Notes: generated from the letters alone by a model not told the origin. A stretch of DNA of 64,000 bases from Candidatus Woesearchaeota archaeon (GCA_018675335.1 JABGYH010000005.1:62001-126000), one strand, 5' to 3'; shown: positions 31,501 to 40,207, counted from the stretch's first letter. Made by a program: numbers and translations.

Positions 31501-31875
31501 TTGAACTTTAAATGATAATACATTCATTGAGGGAGGAACACTAAATTCAGGATTATTAACATTACAACTCCACTTTCCTAATGTCGCATTTATTAATTCA
31601 CATTCAAATTGCCATCCAGGTTCTTCAAGAATTTTTACTTGATTTGCTCCTAAATCATTATCTTCGGTTGATGAAATAGTAGAATTAACAATAACTGTTA
31701 GAGTATCTGTTGATTCAATAAATCCTTGGTCTTGATTTATTATTTGTTTTTGACCATATACATCAACATTAGTTATCATTGCAGCATTTACTTCAGATAC
31801 ATAAATAGGTAAAGTAATTATTAAAAATACCATAAATATTGCAATTTTTTGCAAATCTTTTTCACGAAAAATCAT
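28522..31875 (-). CDS. Large surface protein sharing a four-Cys membrane module with the giant protein
   Basis: 1117 residues from the ATG at 31875, which overlaps the previous stop as TAATG; another ATG at 31890 lies five codons upstream. A signal/anchor segment (about 11-31) precedes several Ig-like beta domains (about 35-700). The C-terminal third has hydrophobic helices near 830-860 and many cysteines. C975, C996, C1011 and C1020 have exactly the spacing of C1513-C1558 in the 2695-residue protein with no gap, plus matching Gly residues, so this module is shared. No enzyme motif. Second in the operon, right after the pilin-like 746-residue protein. Confidence 0.82.
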   Translation of the reverse strand: MIFREKDLQKIAIFMVFLIITLPIYVSEVNAAMITNVDVYGQKQIINQDQGFIESTDTLTVIVNSTISSTEDNDLGANQVKILEEPGWQFECELINATLGKWSCNVNNPEFSVPPSMNVLSFKVQLFNDANMPMSPPKGGQVLVERLAPSGTWDFQMNETHTWATFDIEDKSCVGPACSGKCSGVKELRFNVDGNTIAINTTFDDKCKQIGEINLPIAVQGTETKHICMELTDNIGIVSKPICHDIELDKTPPNVEQLIFIDSNGNTITSSNGQVIENAALIINISEDKGLNGTLVADLTGINPSPAYAQFYKEFTNFICIQPTEGIYQCRTPQVLVVQMLPEQKGLNLQFSVTDINGNLMNKSKTYPIEFDNTPPQLAKIIGFYEDEKGVPWINKTGNDISAVFTETGSGLDNKYIYADFSTFGQQELEWGTGNILIPHSCESGWTCTWKNIQVNSNAKSGDAITITFVNPSRDDAGNFLETPTTVSRVFKFDEDSSEIINHSIEGIGLYGSYSDLVLPGYEGHSVIVSGDKVLLTVNVTDHTPVIAYANFSSLMEDGQTNMAHHSVEGNCEEVGVENNQRLFSCEWESDATMKRPATVDPLDTVIGVKFIDGLEHVLEEDLDVVVLGVEDNETPDYWMMDELTYEDSVSPQYLDRFAWSISIPQTFNKKIITSRYGSSVKMATFEFDPNSCEGEGSEYLMYDEDGNFRVLPMGYDPDISDGITDIFLAEFNPSHVPPSLIEGDNDTGEVVYEGFNFTCQASIVSIVNNRAITAPEIENITFQIKAMNNPIGSNLGNVKKQIQDDVDWVTTGWWDAVKWIKIITDYLRFACDMVDTLNTVMGVLAAVGMVEGAACATYQTFCSAAGENSKETEKVKVEKNNMLKDVIMACALFISCKMVDEKSIDETPCETWCKIQKAFATWRTYVVDLLNVQISSGPLWGERLAGKENRDFTLYDASTFDPYKSMFASAMTGCLPGIFYNLEKLRQIRCRKIICMKQDVAYGVGTVSGCDLEFRTATCTFWWGQALNTIPYVQMLDQLMGQIESLILNPFNGIGLIIDYACSAKCAAGDTSGICAACSGLEYANTLLSIVDTFVGIGDRWDALGKDLCEQALKDD

Positions 31876-34115
31876 TAGTCCGACACCCATTCTGGTTTTA
31901 ATTTATCACTTAATATTATTGTGTAATCATCCACCATTTGTAATGTATCTAAATATGGTCCAGCACCCATATCAGAAGCAAAATTATTTGGAGGTTGAAA
32001 TGAAACAAAAATAAAATTTACTTGTTTATTATTCATTAATTGTTCTTTAGTAATTTCTAAATATCCAGTTTCATTAGTGTATTGTATACCACCTAATTGC
32101 CACTTATCAAATTCAGTTCTATTTAATTTAACTTTTTGATCTTCACCAAAAGGAACTGAAAAAGTTTTTGTTTTTTCATTTATGACCCAACCATCTGTTT
32201 TTAATAAATATCCTTTCACTTCATATTTTCCTGGTGCGAGTAATAATGATTGAGGTTTAGAATCTTCGGACGGATCATATTTTAAAAATGAAGTAAACTC
32301 CCCAAATTCATCATCAGCAATTCTATTAAATAGAGCATATGCTTGATCTTTTTTTACTAAAGGAATAACTTCTGAGTTAGTTCCTAAAAAATGTTTATCT
32401 GTAACTTTATCATAATCTAATAATAATTTTTTTACAGTTGAATTAATTTGAAATAAAGGTAATAATCCAAATGAATGATTGCTTGTTTGATTTCTTAATG
32501 CACCAAACTTTTGTACAACAGGTAAATGATCTTTTGCAATAATTCTTATTTCTCCAGAACCTACTGGAAATTTTGAAGTTATTGTTGATTTATTTTCTTC
32601 GTTTAATTCAGTAACACCAACAAAACAACTTTCAGTACCAACTTGAAATTCAATTTTTGCACCTGGCAAAGGAGTTTTATCTATTTCATCATATGTTTCA
32701 ACAGTTATTAATCCTGTATTCCAAAAATCAGGATTGCATAATTCAGTTCCAACATACCCTCCATATTGCGCACTAAAATTTGAACCCATAATATCATTAT
32801 TTCTTACATTAGATTCTAATGCAAAAACAAATTTGAATGTTTCTTTTCCTTTGAATGCTCGATCATCAGTTATAGTTGCAATAACTGGAAATGATACATC
32901 ATAGTAAAAAACATAATCATTAACTACAAATAAATTTAATAACGGAATTAAATCTGCGGCAGGAAGCCCTATTTTTGACGGAGTCAATAATTCTTTATTA
33001 TTAATATTTAAATAAATTGGCCACCAATCAAGATAAGCGAAACTTACAGTTAAATCTTTTAACCCTGGTGCTTGTGTTTCATTTACGCTGACTAATGTTT
33101 TATCAAGCATTCCAGTAGAAACTGGATCAATTCCTTCTTCATCAAATATGATTGATCTAAAATAATTTTTTGCACCAAAAACTTGTAACATTGCCATTCC
33201 TCCAGGAAGAATGAAATTTTCAATTCTTTTTTGAGTTTCAGATCTTGTCCAAAATAAAAATTTGGTATTATCAAAATCTACATCACCTATTGGTGGAAGA
33301 CGGTTCATACTTAGTGGTTTTGAATACATACTAACTAAATTCATAGAATGTATTTCTAAAAATGATAAAGATAATTCTGAATCAGTAATCTCAGATGCTG
33401 CATCATAAATATCTTTTAATGCTAAATCTACTCGAGTAAAATATTCTTTAACATCTACTTGCACATCCCCTTTTGTTAATTGTATTGGATATTTTGTAAA
33501 TATAGATACGTCTTTTGTAGTTACTTTCACATTAGGACTTATTTCGCCTAAGGGTACAACTAAAAATCCTTGTTTTTTGAATGTTCTAAATTTATTTAAA
33601 CAATCAGGCAATTTTTTTACTATATATTTTTGTAATTGTGCTTCTATTGATTTTTCACTATCTTCAGTTTTATAAAGTGGTGGACGATTTGAAGCAAATA
33701 AACAATTATTTGTACAAGAATTATCAGATTTTAAATACCACCAATAAGGTATTAACCCCGAACCATTAAATATTTCTATAGCATCTGAATTAGTCGGTTC
33801 AAATCCAGTAATAAATGCAGTTCCTGAAAGTTCTATGTCAGTCGGATCAATGTATCCCCCATGCGCACCAAGTTTTTTTAGTCCATCAACTGCAGTTTCA
33901 TGAATACAATTTTCAACAAATATTTTTACTGGTTGGATTTCTAAGGGCACTTCTTCGGCTTGAGATAAAAATCCCTCTCCCATATCATCAACAACTTTAT
34001 CTTTTATGTAAAATATGAGTGCTGTTGTAAAAAGTAATATAATTCCAATTATCATAAACACAGTAATTTGTGCTTTTTTATGTTTCCTAATTTTAAACGT
34101 TGGACTATTTCGCAT
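31875..34115 (-). CDS. Pilin-like KKAQ-TVF membrane-anchored surface protein (paralogue of 21016-23091)
   Basis: 746 residues. KKAQITVF at 13-20 leads into a hydrophobic helix (about 19-40), like a class III prepilin signal but without a Glu at +5. The rest is extracytoplasmic. Shared blocks with the 691-residue protein: FVENC ... TAVDGL-x3-GA-x-GGYI, PYWWY, then a DCLNKFRTFK block. Residues 480-640 include carboxypeptidase-regulatory-like beta repeats (DKTPLPGAKIEFQV). It starts inside the last 11 bp of the upstream gene. Each of the two KKAQ proteins is followed by a giant Cys-rich protein. Confidence 0.8.
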   Translation of the reverse strand: MRNSPTFKIRKHKKAQITVFMIIGIILLFTTALIFYIKDKVVDDMGEGFLSQAEEVPLEIQPVKIFVENCIHETAVDGLKKLGAHGGYIDPTDIELSGTAFITGFEPTNSDAIEIFNGSGLIPYWWYLKSDNSCTNNCLFASNRPPLYKTEDSEKSIEAQLQKYIVKKLPDCLNKFRTFKKQGFLVVPLGEISPNVKVTTKDVSIFTKYPIQLTKGDVQVDVKEYFTRVDLALKDIYDAASEITDSELSLSFLEIHSMNLVSMYSKPLSMNRLPPIGDVDFDNTKFLFWTRSETQKRIENFILPGGMAMLQVFGAKNYFRSIIFDEEGIDPVSTGMLDKTLVSVNETQAPGLKDLTVSFAYLDWWPIYLNINNKELLTPSKIGLPAADLIPLLNLFVVNDYVFYYDVSFPVIATITDDRAFKGKETFKFVFALESNVRNNDIMGSNFSAQYGGYVGTELCNPDFWNTGLITVETYDEIDKTPLPGAKIEFQVGTESCFVGVTELNEENKSTITSKFPVGSGEIRIIAKDHLPVVQKFGALRNQTSNHSFGLLPLFQINSTVKKLLLDYDKVTDKHFLGTNSEVIPLVKKDQAYALFNRIADDEFGEFTSFLKYDPSEDSKPQSLLLAPGKYEVKGYLLKTDGWVINEKTKTFSVPFGEDQKVKLNRTEFDKWQLGGIQYTNETGYLEITKEQLMNNKQVNFIFVSFQPPNNFASDMGAGPYLDTLQMVDDYTIILSDKLKPEWVSD

Positions 34116-35226
34116 TTTTCGTATTTTTTTCTAAACTTTTTTTACAAGCAAATTTATAAAATTCTGATCCTACCTTTTCACAAACAGGCAATAGTTCTGC
34201 TTTTGATTCTCCAAGTTGAGTATTACGATATGTCGTAATTACGAGTAAACATATGTCTTTTGCCTCGCCTGTTTTTTGTTCACAAAAGTCAGGAGAAACA
34301 CTTTCAACTTCTTTGAGTTCATTAATTGTGATATCAACCATTGCAGTTGATCTCTGATAAAAATTCGCACCAAGAGTAATTCCAATAAGTAAAGTTACAA
34401 TCCAAAATGAAGTAACAACATAAACAAACACTTTATCTCTGTGTTGCACTTTTCGTTCTCTAAAATATTCTGCATAAAAGTATTTTTTCTCGTGGAGAAT
34501 ATACCAAATTATAACTCCATTAACAAGGAGTAATGTAAACAGGGAAAGATAAAGAAGTCCTTTGAAGACCATGTATTCTTTAGAATCAAGCAGCAATAAT
34601 GATAATAATGAATTAACCAATGCAAAGCCAAACCAAGCAACAGACAAATCAAATGTGTATGCTTTTCTCATCCAAAATCCATAAATCATCAATACCAAAA
34701 GAATTACAAGTGCACTGTTAATCACAAGTGCTCTTACTCCTGAGACAACTGTTCCAAATAATATGCTTGTCGGAAAGGTTATTCCTTGCCAAAATGATAA
34801 TAAGTAAAGTGAGAGAAGAAATATCAAATAACCAATTAATAATTTTATCCCTAATGGAATATGATATTTTCCTTTATGAATTGGAGAAGGTACAAAAAAT
34901 TCATCTTTGAATTCTTCTTCTAAATGTTTTAATTTTTTTTCTTCTCTTTGTAAGAAGGAGGGTTTTTTTCTTTTTACCTTATGATGTTTAACGGGTTTAG
35001 AATGCGATTTAACTTTATCAGAAGTTTTAGATTTAGACAAAATTTTAGTTTTAGACAAAGATTTAGATTTAGAAGTTTTACTTAATTTTTTAGAAGATTT
35101 AGTTAAACGAGGTTTTGCAATTGATTTTTTAGAGTTAGAATTTGATTTTACAGGTTTTTTTGAAGAAACTTTAGCAAGGGAACTAGCTTTAGTCTTTTTA
35201 CTATCAGTACGTCCCCTCTTTTTCAT
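34105..35226 (-). CDS. Membrane protein with Lys/Ser-rich tail and C-terminal Cys pairs
   Basis: 373 residues. Residues 1-105 are a strongly basic Lys/Ser tail (SKSKSLSKTK type), like a histone tail and probably cytoplasmic. About five hydrophobic helices cover about 125-300. The last 65 residues hold two cysteine pairs, FCEQ-x8-C and VCEK-x9-C, that resemble the CE-x-L...C units of the 277-residue protein, though with 11-12 residue spacing. The first six residues MKKRGR also start the pilin-like protein at 23091. An SD (GGGAG) precedes the ATG. First gene of the 35.2->23.3 kb operon. Confidence 0.75.
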   Translation of the reverse strand: MKKRGRTDSKKTKASSLAKVSSKKPVKSNSNSKKSIAKPRLTKSSKKLSKTSKSKSLSKTKILSKSKTSDKVKSHSKPVKHHKVKRKKPSFLQREEKKLKHLEEEFKDEFFVPSPIHKGKYHIPLGIKLLIGYLIFLLSLYLLSFWQGITFPTSILFGTVVSGVRALVINSALVILLVLMIYGFWMRKAYTFDLSVAWFGFALVNSLLSLLLLDSKEYMVFKGLLYLSLFTLLLVNGVIIWYILHEKKYFYAEYFRERKVQHRDKVFVYVVTSFWIVTLLIGITLGANFYQRSTAMVDITINELKEVESVSPDFCEQKTGEAKDICLLVITTYRNTQLGESKAELLPVCEKVGSEFYKFACKKSLEKNTKNAK

Positions 35227-35419
35227 AATACTCCCTTTTTTTGTTGACAGTGAGTAAATAACCTGATTTTACTCTGATTTACATGGTTAGATCATTTATC
35301 ATTTATAAATATTATTATAAATAGTAAAAAAACTATTATTAATACCATATTAACTACCTTTTAATAAAAAAAGAAAAAATGAAATAAAAAAATAAATAAA
35401 TTATTTTTTAAAACAAATT

Positions 35420-37861
35420 TTACCTTATCGTTGCACCAGAACCAATTCCTTTAGCAACAACGTCTCCTGTTTCGGTTTCTAAAATTCCTTCTTCAGACAC
35501 AATTTGACCATCAGAATCAGTTGTTAAATTAATTTTTGCAAATTCTTTAATATCTAAATCTTTAACTGGTTTAGATTCAACTCCTTTAACAAAAACTCTT
35601 TCGCCAAGTTCTGCATCAACTGCTTGAACAAGTACAACTTTTTCTTTGGTTTCTGCTGCAAGAATCATTCCTTGACTTAGTTCTCCTCTAAGTTTTGCAG
35701 GTTTTAAATTACTAACTATAACTATTTTTTTGCCACAAATTTCATCTTTAGACAAATGTCCTTTAAGTCCTGCAACTAGTTGTCGTTCTTCTGATCCTAA
35801 ATCTAATTTCAGAATATATAATTTTTCTGCACCAGGATGATCATTTACACTAATAACTTTTCCAACTCTTAAATCAACTGCCACAAATAAATCATATTGT
35901 TTTCGTTCATTAGTTGCGTCTTTTATTTGTTGATCTCCAGAAAATTTGGTTTGAAGTTCTAATATAAAATCATCTTCAAGTTTACTAAACATGGCTTTTG
36001 GTTCACCAATTTCATGCCCACAATTTTCAATAAAAAATTCAAGTGGCCAACTTTCTTTACTTAAATCCATATTTAATTGAACTCCAATTTCTTTTGAAGT
36101 GAAAGGTAAAAACGGCTGAACAATAACACCTAATAATTTAACTAAATTAGTGCAAATCGCGAGAGTAGTTGACGCTTTTGATATGTCTGTTTTTATTGCA
36201 GCCCAAGGTTCCTGAGTTTGAAAGTATTGATTTCCTAGTCGGGAAATATGCATTATAGTTCTTAGTGCATCTTTCAACTTTACAGCTTCTAAATGTTGAT
36301 TTAATTCCATTAAATTTTTATTTATTTCAAAAATAAATTCTTTATCAATTATTTCTAACTTAACTTCAGGAATTTTTCCTTCAAAACTTTTTTTAGTAAA
36401 TGTTAATGCTCGATTTACAAAATTACCTAAATTAGCCAACAATTCATTATTATTTTTTTCTTGAAAATCTTTCCAAGTAAATTGAGTATCTGAATTTTCT
36501 GGTCGATTAATTAAAAGATAATATCTCCAAACATCAGGTTTAATTCCAGTACTTATTGCATCATCTCCAAAAACTCCCTGTTTGTAACTCTTTGAAAACT
36601 TTCCAGATTCATAATTCAAGTATTCTGTTGATGCTAAGTGATACACTAAATTCCACGAATCATTAGTTCCCATAAGAGTTGCAGGAAATATTATTGAATG
36701 AAATGCAACATTATCTTTTGCCATGAATTGATATAATTTTATATCCGGATTTGACCACCATTCTTTCCAGTCAGGTCGAACACTTTGAGTAATTGAAATA
36801 TATCCAATTGGAGCATCAAACCAAACATAAAATACTTTATCAGTATATCCATCTAAAGGAATAGGCACACCCCATTTTAAGTCTCTTGAAATACATCGCT
36901 CTTTTAGTCCTTCTTTTAACCAAGCTTTTGTTATTCGTCTTGCATTAACTGGCCAATCACCTAAATCCATCTGCATATCAGCCCATTCATTGAGTTGTTT
37001 TTGCATTTTAGGTAAATCTAAAAATAAATGTTTTGATACTCTCAGAGTAGGTTCTGCCCCACAAGTTTTACATTTCGGATCAATTAATTCAACTGCATTT
37101 AATAATTTCCCACAGCTGTCGCATTGATCGCCTCTTGCCTTATCAGAATTACAATGAGGACATTCACCTTCTACAAATCTATCAGATAAAAACTTATCAC
37201 AGTTTTCACAAAATAATTGTTCTACATCATTTTTTGAAATAAGTCCATTTGCATATAATTTTTTAAACAAGGATTGAGTCATATCTTTGTGGTTCTCAGC
37301 AGACGTTCTTCCAAATGCATCAAAACTACATCCAAACCACTCATAAACTTGTTTGTGTATTGCATAATATTTGTCACAAATTTGTTTAGGAGTTAGTCCT
37401 TCTTCAATTGCTTTTGTTTCTGTTGCAGTTCCATGTTCGTCAGTTCCACAAATATATAATGTGTCCCAGTCTTTTAATCGACAAAATCTTGCAAACACAT
37501 CTGCACTTAAAACACATCCAATTATATTTCCTAAATGAGGCACATTATTTACATAAGGTAACGCGCTTGTAATTAGTACTTTTTTTCGTTCTTTATTCAC
37601 TTTTCCAACCATAGTTCCCATCATTTTTTCTTCATTATTATCTAACTCAGCAGTTTCCTGAGCTGAATTATCACTTAACTCTGCTTTATTCACTTTTGCA
37701 GGCATTGAATTTTCCATTTCAGCTTGCGCTAAATCTAAACTTTCAACTTCTCCTGATTCAAGTTGTTCTGCAGCATTAAATTCTGTTTCTGTTGTTACTT
37801 TTTGTTGTGTCTCTGTTGCTTTTTCTTCTGTTGTTTGTTTTGGTTGGTTTTCTTCTACCAT
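35420..37861 (-). CDS. metG: Methionyl-tRNA synthetase with acidic N-terminal extension
   Basis: Charges tRNA-Met with methionine. The catalytic core starts near residue 90 (ITSALPYVNNVPHLGN, HIGH-like HLGN) and ends its active site with KFSKS. Two or more CxxC pairs form the zinc knuckles between them. The C-terminus (about 700-785) is an EMAP/Arc1p-type tRNA-binding domain (VGKVISVNDHPGAEKLY ... SNLKPAKLRGELSQGM). The first 80 residues are an unusual Gln/Glu/Thr-rich tail. A TATA box (37886-37897) about 31 nt before the ATG at 37861 supports this early start, although methionines near 80 could also begin a standard protein. Confidence 0.95.
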   Translation of the reverse strand: MVEENQPKQTTEEKATETQQKVTTETEFNAAEQLESGEVESLDLAQAEMENSMPAKVNKAELSDNSAQETAELDNNEEKMMGTMVGKVNKERKKVLITSALPYVNNVPHLGNIIGCVLSADVFARFCRLKDWDTLYICGTDEHGTATETKAIEEGLTPKQICDKYYAIHKQVYEWFGCSFDAFGRTSAENHKDMTQSLFKKLYANGLISKNDVEQLFCENCDKFLSDRFVEGECPHCNSDKARGDQCDSCGKLLNAVELIDPKCKTCGAEPTLRVSKHLFLDLPKMQKQLNEWADMQMDLGDWPVNARRITKAWLKEGLKERCISRDLKWGVPIPLDGYTDKVFYVWFDAPIGYISITQSVRPDWKEWWSNPDIKLYQFMAKDNVAFHSIIFPATLMGTNDSWNLVYHLASTEYLNYESGKFSKSYKQGVFGDDAISTGIKPDVWRYYLLINRPENSDTQFTWKDFQEKNNNELLANLGNFVNRALTFTKKSFEGKIPEVKLEIIDKEFIFEINKNLMELNQHLEAVKLKDALRTIMHISRLGNQYFQTQEPWAAIKTDISKASTTLAICTNLVKLLGVIVQPFLPFTSKEIGVQLNMDLSKESWPLEFFIENCGHEIGEPKAMFSKLEDDFILELQTKFSGDQQIKDATNERKQYDLFVAVDLRVGKVISVNDHPGAEKLYILKLDLGSEERQLVAGLKGHLSKDEICGKKIVIVSNLKPAKLRGELSQGMILAAETKEKVVLVQAVDAELGERVFVKGVESKPVKDLDIKEFAKINLTTDSDGQIVSEEGILETETGDVVAKGIGSGATIR

Positions 37862-37885
37862 TTTAAAATTAAGAAATGGACTCTA

Positions 37886-37897
37886 TATTTATAAAAG
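37886..37897 (-). promoter_or_regulatory. TATA box of metG
   Basis: CTTTTATAAATA on the minus strand, centred about 31 nt before the metG ATG at 37861. It predicts a nearly leaderless transcript and supports the long N-terminal start. Confidence 0.6.
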
Positions 37898-38094
37898 TTA
37901 TTGTAATATGAACAAAACCTTAATTCATATAAGAATAAAATATTCCTTGAAATACCACCAAATATCTAAAAAAAAAGATAAAACATAGAGTTTCACGCAA
38001 TTTTAGATAATGCAATTATTAAATCATATTACCCAATTATTTGTTTTGTGTTAAAGCACAAAAAAATTAAAAAAAATAATTACGGGCGATAAAA

Positions 38095-38637
38095 ATGACT
38101 GCATGGTTAGCACTTGATTTGATGGATGAATCAGATATGGAAGATGCAAAACAAAGATTAGAATCAGCACAACAAACAGGAATTGATACCCTTGTTTGGA
38201 ATATTGGTGGAACGCAAACAAATAACTTTCCAGAACAGAATAGAGGGGTGATTGATTTTTTAACTGGATCAAAAAAAGGATATAAATCTAGTAAAGAATC
38301 TAAACAACAATACATTTCTCGAATGATTAAAAAAGGAGAATGTACTAAAACAAGAAATTCTGAAGTTTATTTAACGTTAGGCGAAATAGTTCTTGAATTA
38401 AAAGTAACAAATTCTAACACGTTTCAAGCTCAACAAAATATGAGTTTTTACAATGTTGATCAGGACAGTTTTTTAGGAGGCATAATTGTAGATTTACAAG
38501 ATGTAAAAGGGGAAGTTACCGTTAGAACTCACGTAGTAAATTTAGAGTATGTTCGTTGGCACACAACAGATAAAAAAGCTTATGAGCCTACAGCCAGAAT
38601 TGAAAAACCTGATAGGATAAAATATAGACCCTATTAA
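38095..38637 (+). CDS. Hypothetical soluble protein
   Basis: 180 residues, no membrane segment or signal. It starts AWLALDLMDESDMEDAKQRLESAQ and ends with a mostly beta C-terminal half (EIVLELKVTN ... GGIIVDLQDVKGEVTVRTHV). I do not recognise a family or motif. Surrounded by intergenic stretches of 60-230 bp and divergent from metG. The coding frame is long and free of stops in an AT-rich region, and composition is like neighbouring genes, so it is probably real. Confidence 0.6.
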   Translation: MTAWLALDLMDESDMEDAKQRLESAQQTGIDTLVWNIGGTQTNNFPEQNRGVIDFLTGSKKGYKSSKESKQQYISRMIKKGECTKTRNSEVYLTLGEIVLELKVTNSNTFQAQQNMSFYNVDQDSFLGGIIVDLQDVKGEVTVRTHVVNLEYVRWHTTDKKAYEPTARIEKPDRIKYRPY

Positions 38638-38701
38638 AAATAAAAAATCACATTAATAAAAAAAGAACAAAATCTAAACTAAATTATTTTATTTAATTTT
38701 T

Positions 38702-39439
38702 TTATTCACTACATCCACAATCATCACAAGTAGATATTAAATCTAAAATTTCTTTTCCTGAAATTTGTTCTGAACCAAATCCTTTAACATATTTATCACC
38801 AACAAAAGTTAAAGGTAAAAAATCAAAATTAATCCCGTGCTTAGTTTTATATGTTTCAAGTAGTTCAACATTATCTTTCTCAGTAACAACATATTCTTTT
38901 AACACCATATCAGAATATTTATTTGCTTTTAATTTTATTAAAAAATCATGAACCATATGATTACTTTTACCATAATTATTTCTAAATGATACAACGCACA
39001 AACATCCTTCATCTATTTCTCCGTCACAATCATCATCAATTTTATTACTACAACTTTCCAATACTGGCGTAATTTCACCCTCGCAATTACTCCAAAGTCC
39101 AGATGCACAATATTGAGTACCAGTTGAGCATGCACCAACAGATAAGTTCCCACATTCCCTAGTTAATTCTTCGTCAATTTCACCATCTAAATCATCGTCA
39201 CGATCATTGCATTCTTCAGGCACAGATTTTATTCCCTTTAATTTTGCAATATCCGCAGCAGTTAAACTAGATTCAGTTTCTTCAGAGTCTTCTTCAAGAT
39301 CAATAGAATCCACATCTGCTTGAGTTTCCATTTGCTCAACTGCATTTTGATTGCAACCAAATAAGCTAATTAAAGAAATAAGTAAAATCATGAAAGTTAA
39401 AATAAATAATATGCGTTTAAACCCTCTTTTATAAGACAT
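38702..39439 (-). CDS. Lipoprotein with MopE-like metal-binding repeats and thioredoxin-like C-terminus
   Basis: 245 residues. A signal peptide ends in a lipobox-like LFGC (near 29), so it is probably lipid-anchored outside. Residues 75-150 contain two Asp-rich loops, RDDDLDGEIDEE and DDDCDGEIDEG, of the MopE/calcium-type 'putative metal-binding' repeat, with several paired cysteines. The last 100 residues look like a thioredoxin/glutaredoxin fold: strand VVSFRN, then LPLTFVGDKYVKGFG with the cis-Pro. The usual CxxC is missing at the expected place (FRNNYGKS). It ends with CDDCGC. A similar lipoprotein lies downstream, so the pair may act in extracellular thiol or metal handling. Confidence 0.7.
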   Translation of the reverse strand: MSYKRGFKRILFILTFMILLISLISLFGCNQNAVEQMETQADVDSIDLEEDSEETESSLTAADIAKLKGIKSVPEECNDRDDDLDGEIDEELTRECGNLSVGACSTGTQYCASGLWSNCEGEITPVLESCSNKIDDDCDGEIDEGCLCVVSFRNNYGKSNHMVHDFLIKLKANKYSDMVLKEYVVTEKDNVELLETYKTKHGINFDFLPLTFVGDKYVKGFGSEQISGKEILDLISTCDDCGCSE

Positions 39440-39595
39440 AAAAAAGATTAAATGTGTTTTTATTTATATTTTTATCCCTGATTACAACATTTTTTACTGC
39501 AATTAAAATAGTTTAAAACACATAGGTATTCAAGCACACTCATCCAATATATCAAACAGCAATAGAAATAAAAAAAATTAAAATAAATTTTTTAA

Positions 39596-40009
39596 TTAGT
39601 TTTGACTTGCTAAAAACTTATCGAGTAAACTCAAATATTGAGTTTTTGGCATGGCTCCAATGTAATAATTGCACCCAAAAACAAATGTCGGAGTATAAAC
39701 ATAATCAAGCCCATAGGAATAAACTTTTTGTCGATTCTTAGAAACTGAAACATCTAAAATTTCTGGTTCAACTCCTTTTTCAGCACAAGCTTGAATAAAA
39801 TCAGGAAGTGTTGCCTCACAATGACTGCAATACTTTGATTCTATCATCAGCACTTTATCTTGAAGCCCTCGGACTTGGCATTGTTCTATTGTTAAAAAAC
39901 CTGCATCTTGTATTTTTATTAAATCTCCAGAAGGTTTACCACCACACCCAATTAAAAATATTAAAGATACTATCATTAACGACATTAAAATTATTTTTAT
40001 TGATTTCAT
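39596..40009 (-). CDS. Thioredoxin-like lipoprotein
   Basis: 137 residues: signal peptide with lipobox LIGCGG (18-23), then a thioredoxin-like domain with the redox motif YCSHC and a cis-Pro segment YTPTFVFG. The partner strand/helix pattern fits a small thiol oxidoreductase anchored to the outside of the membrane. The upstream 245-residue lipoprotein is on the same strand 155 bp away and lacks the CxxC. A role in forming or reducing disulfides in the many Cys-rich surface proteins of this genome is plausible but inferred. Confidence 0.8.
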   Translation of the reverse strand: MKSIKIILMSLMIVSLIFLIGCGGKPSGDLIKIQDAGFLTIEQCQVRGLQDKVLMIESKYCSHCEATLPDFIQACAEKGVEPEILDVSVSKNRQKVYSYGLDYVYTPTFVFGCNYYIGAMPKTQYLSLLDKFLASQN

Positions 40010-40207
40010 ACATGCAATAAAATTAAATCTAATATTTATGCTTTACCTTTTAAAAAATTAACAATAAGTCAAAAATTCTCAATCTTAAAACATTTAATCA
40101 ATATCTTTTTTTTCAATATAGAAAATAATTGTTCCAATAAGCATTGATTAAAACTTATCATAACAAGAAATAAAAAAATAAAGAAATTAAAAAAAAAGAA
40201 AATTAAA

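Noticed and set aside
9942-35226. Prophage or integrated element as explanation for the big minus-strand cluster
   Set aside because: No integrase, terminase, capsid or attachment repeats; base composition like the rest of the window.
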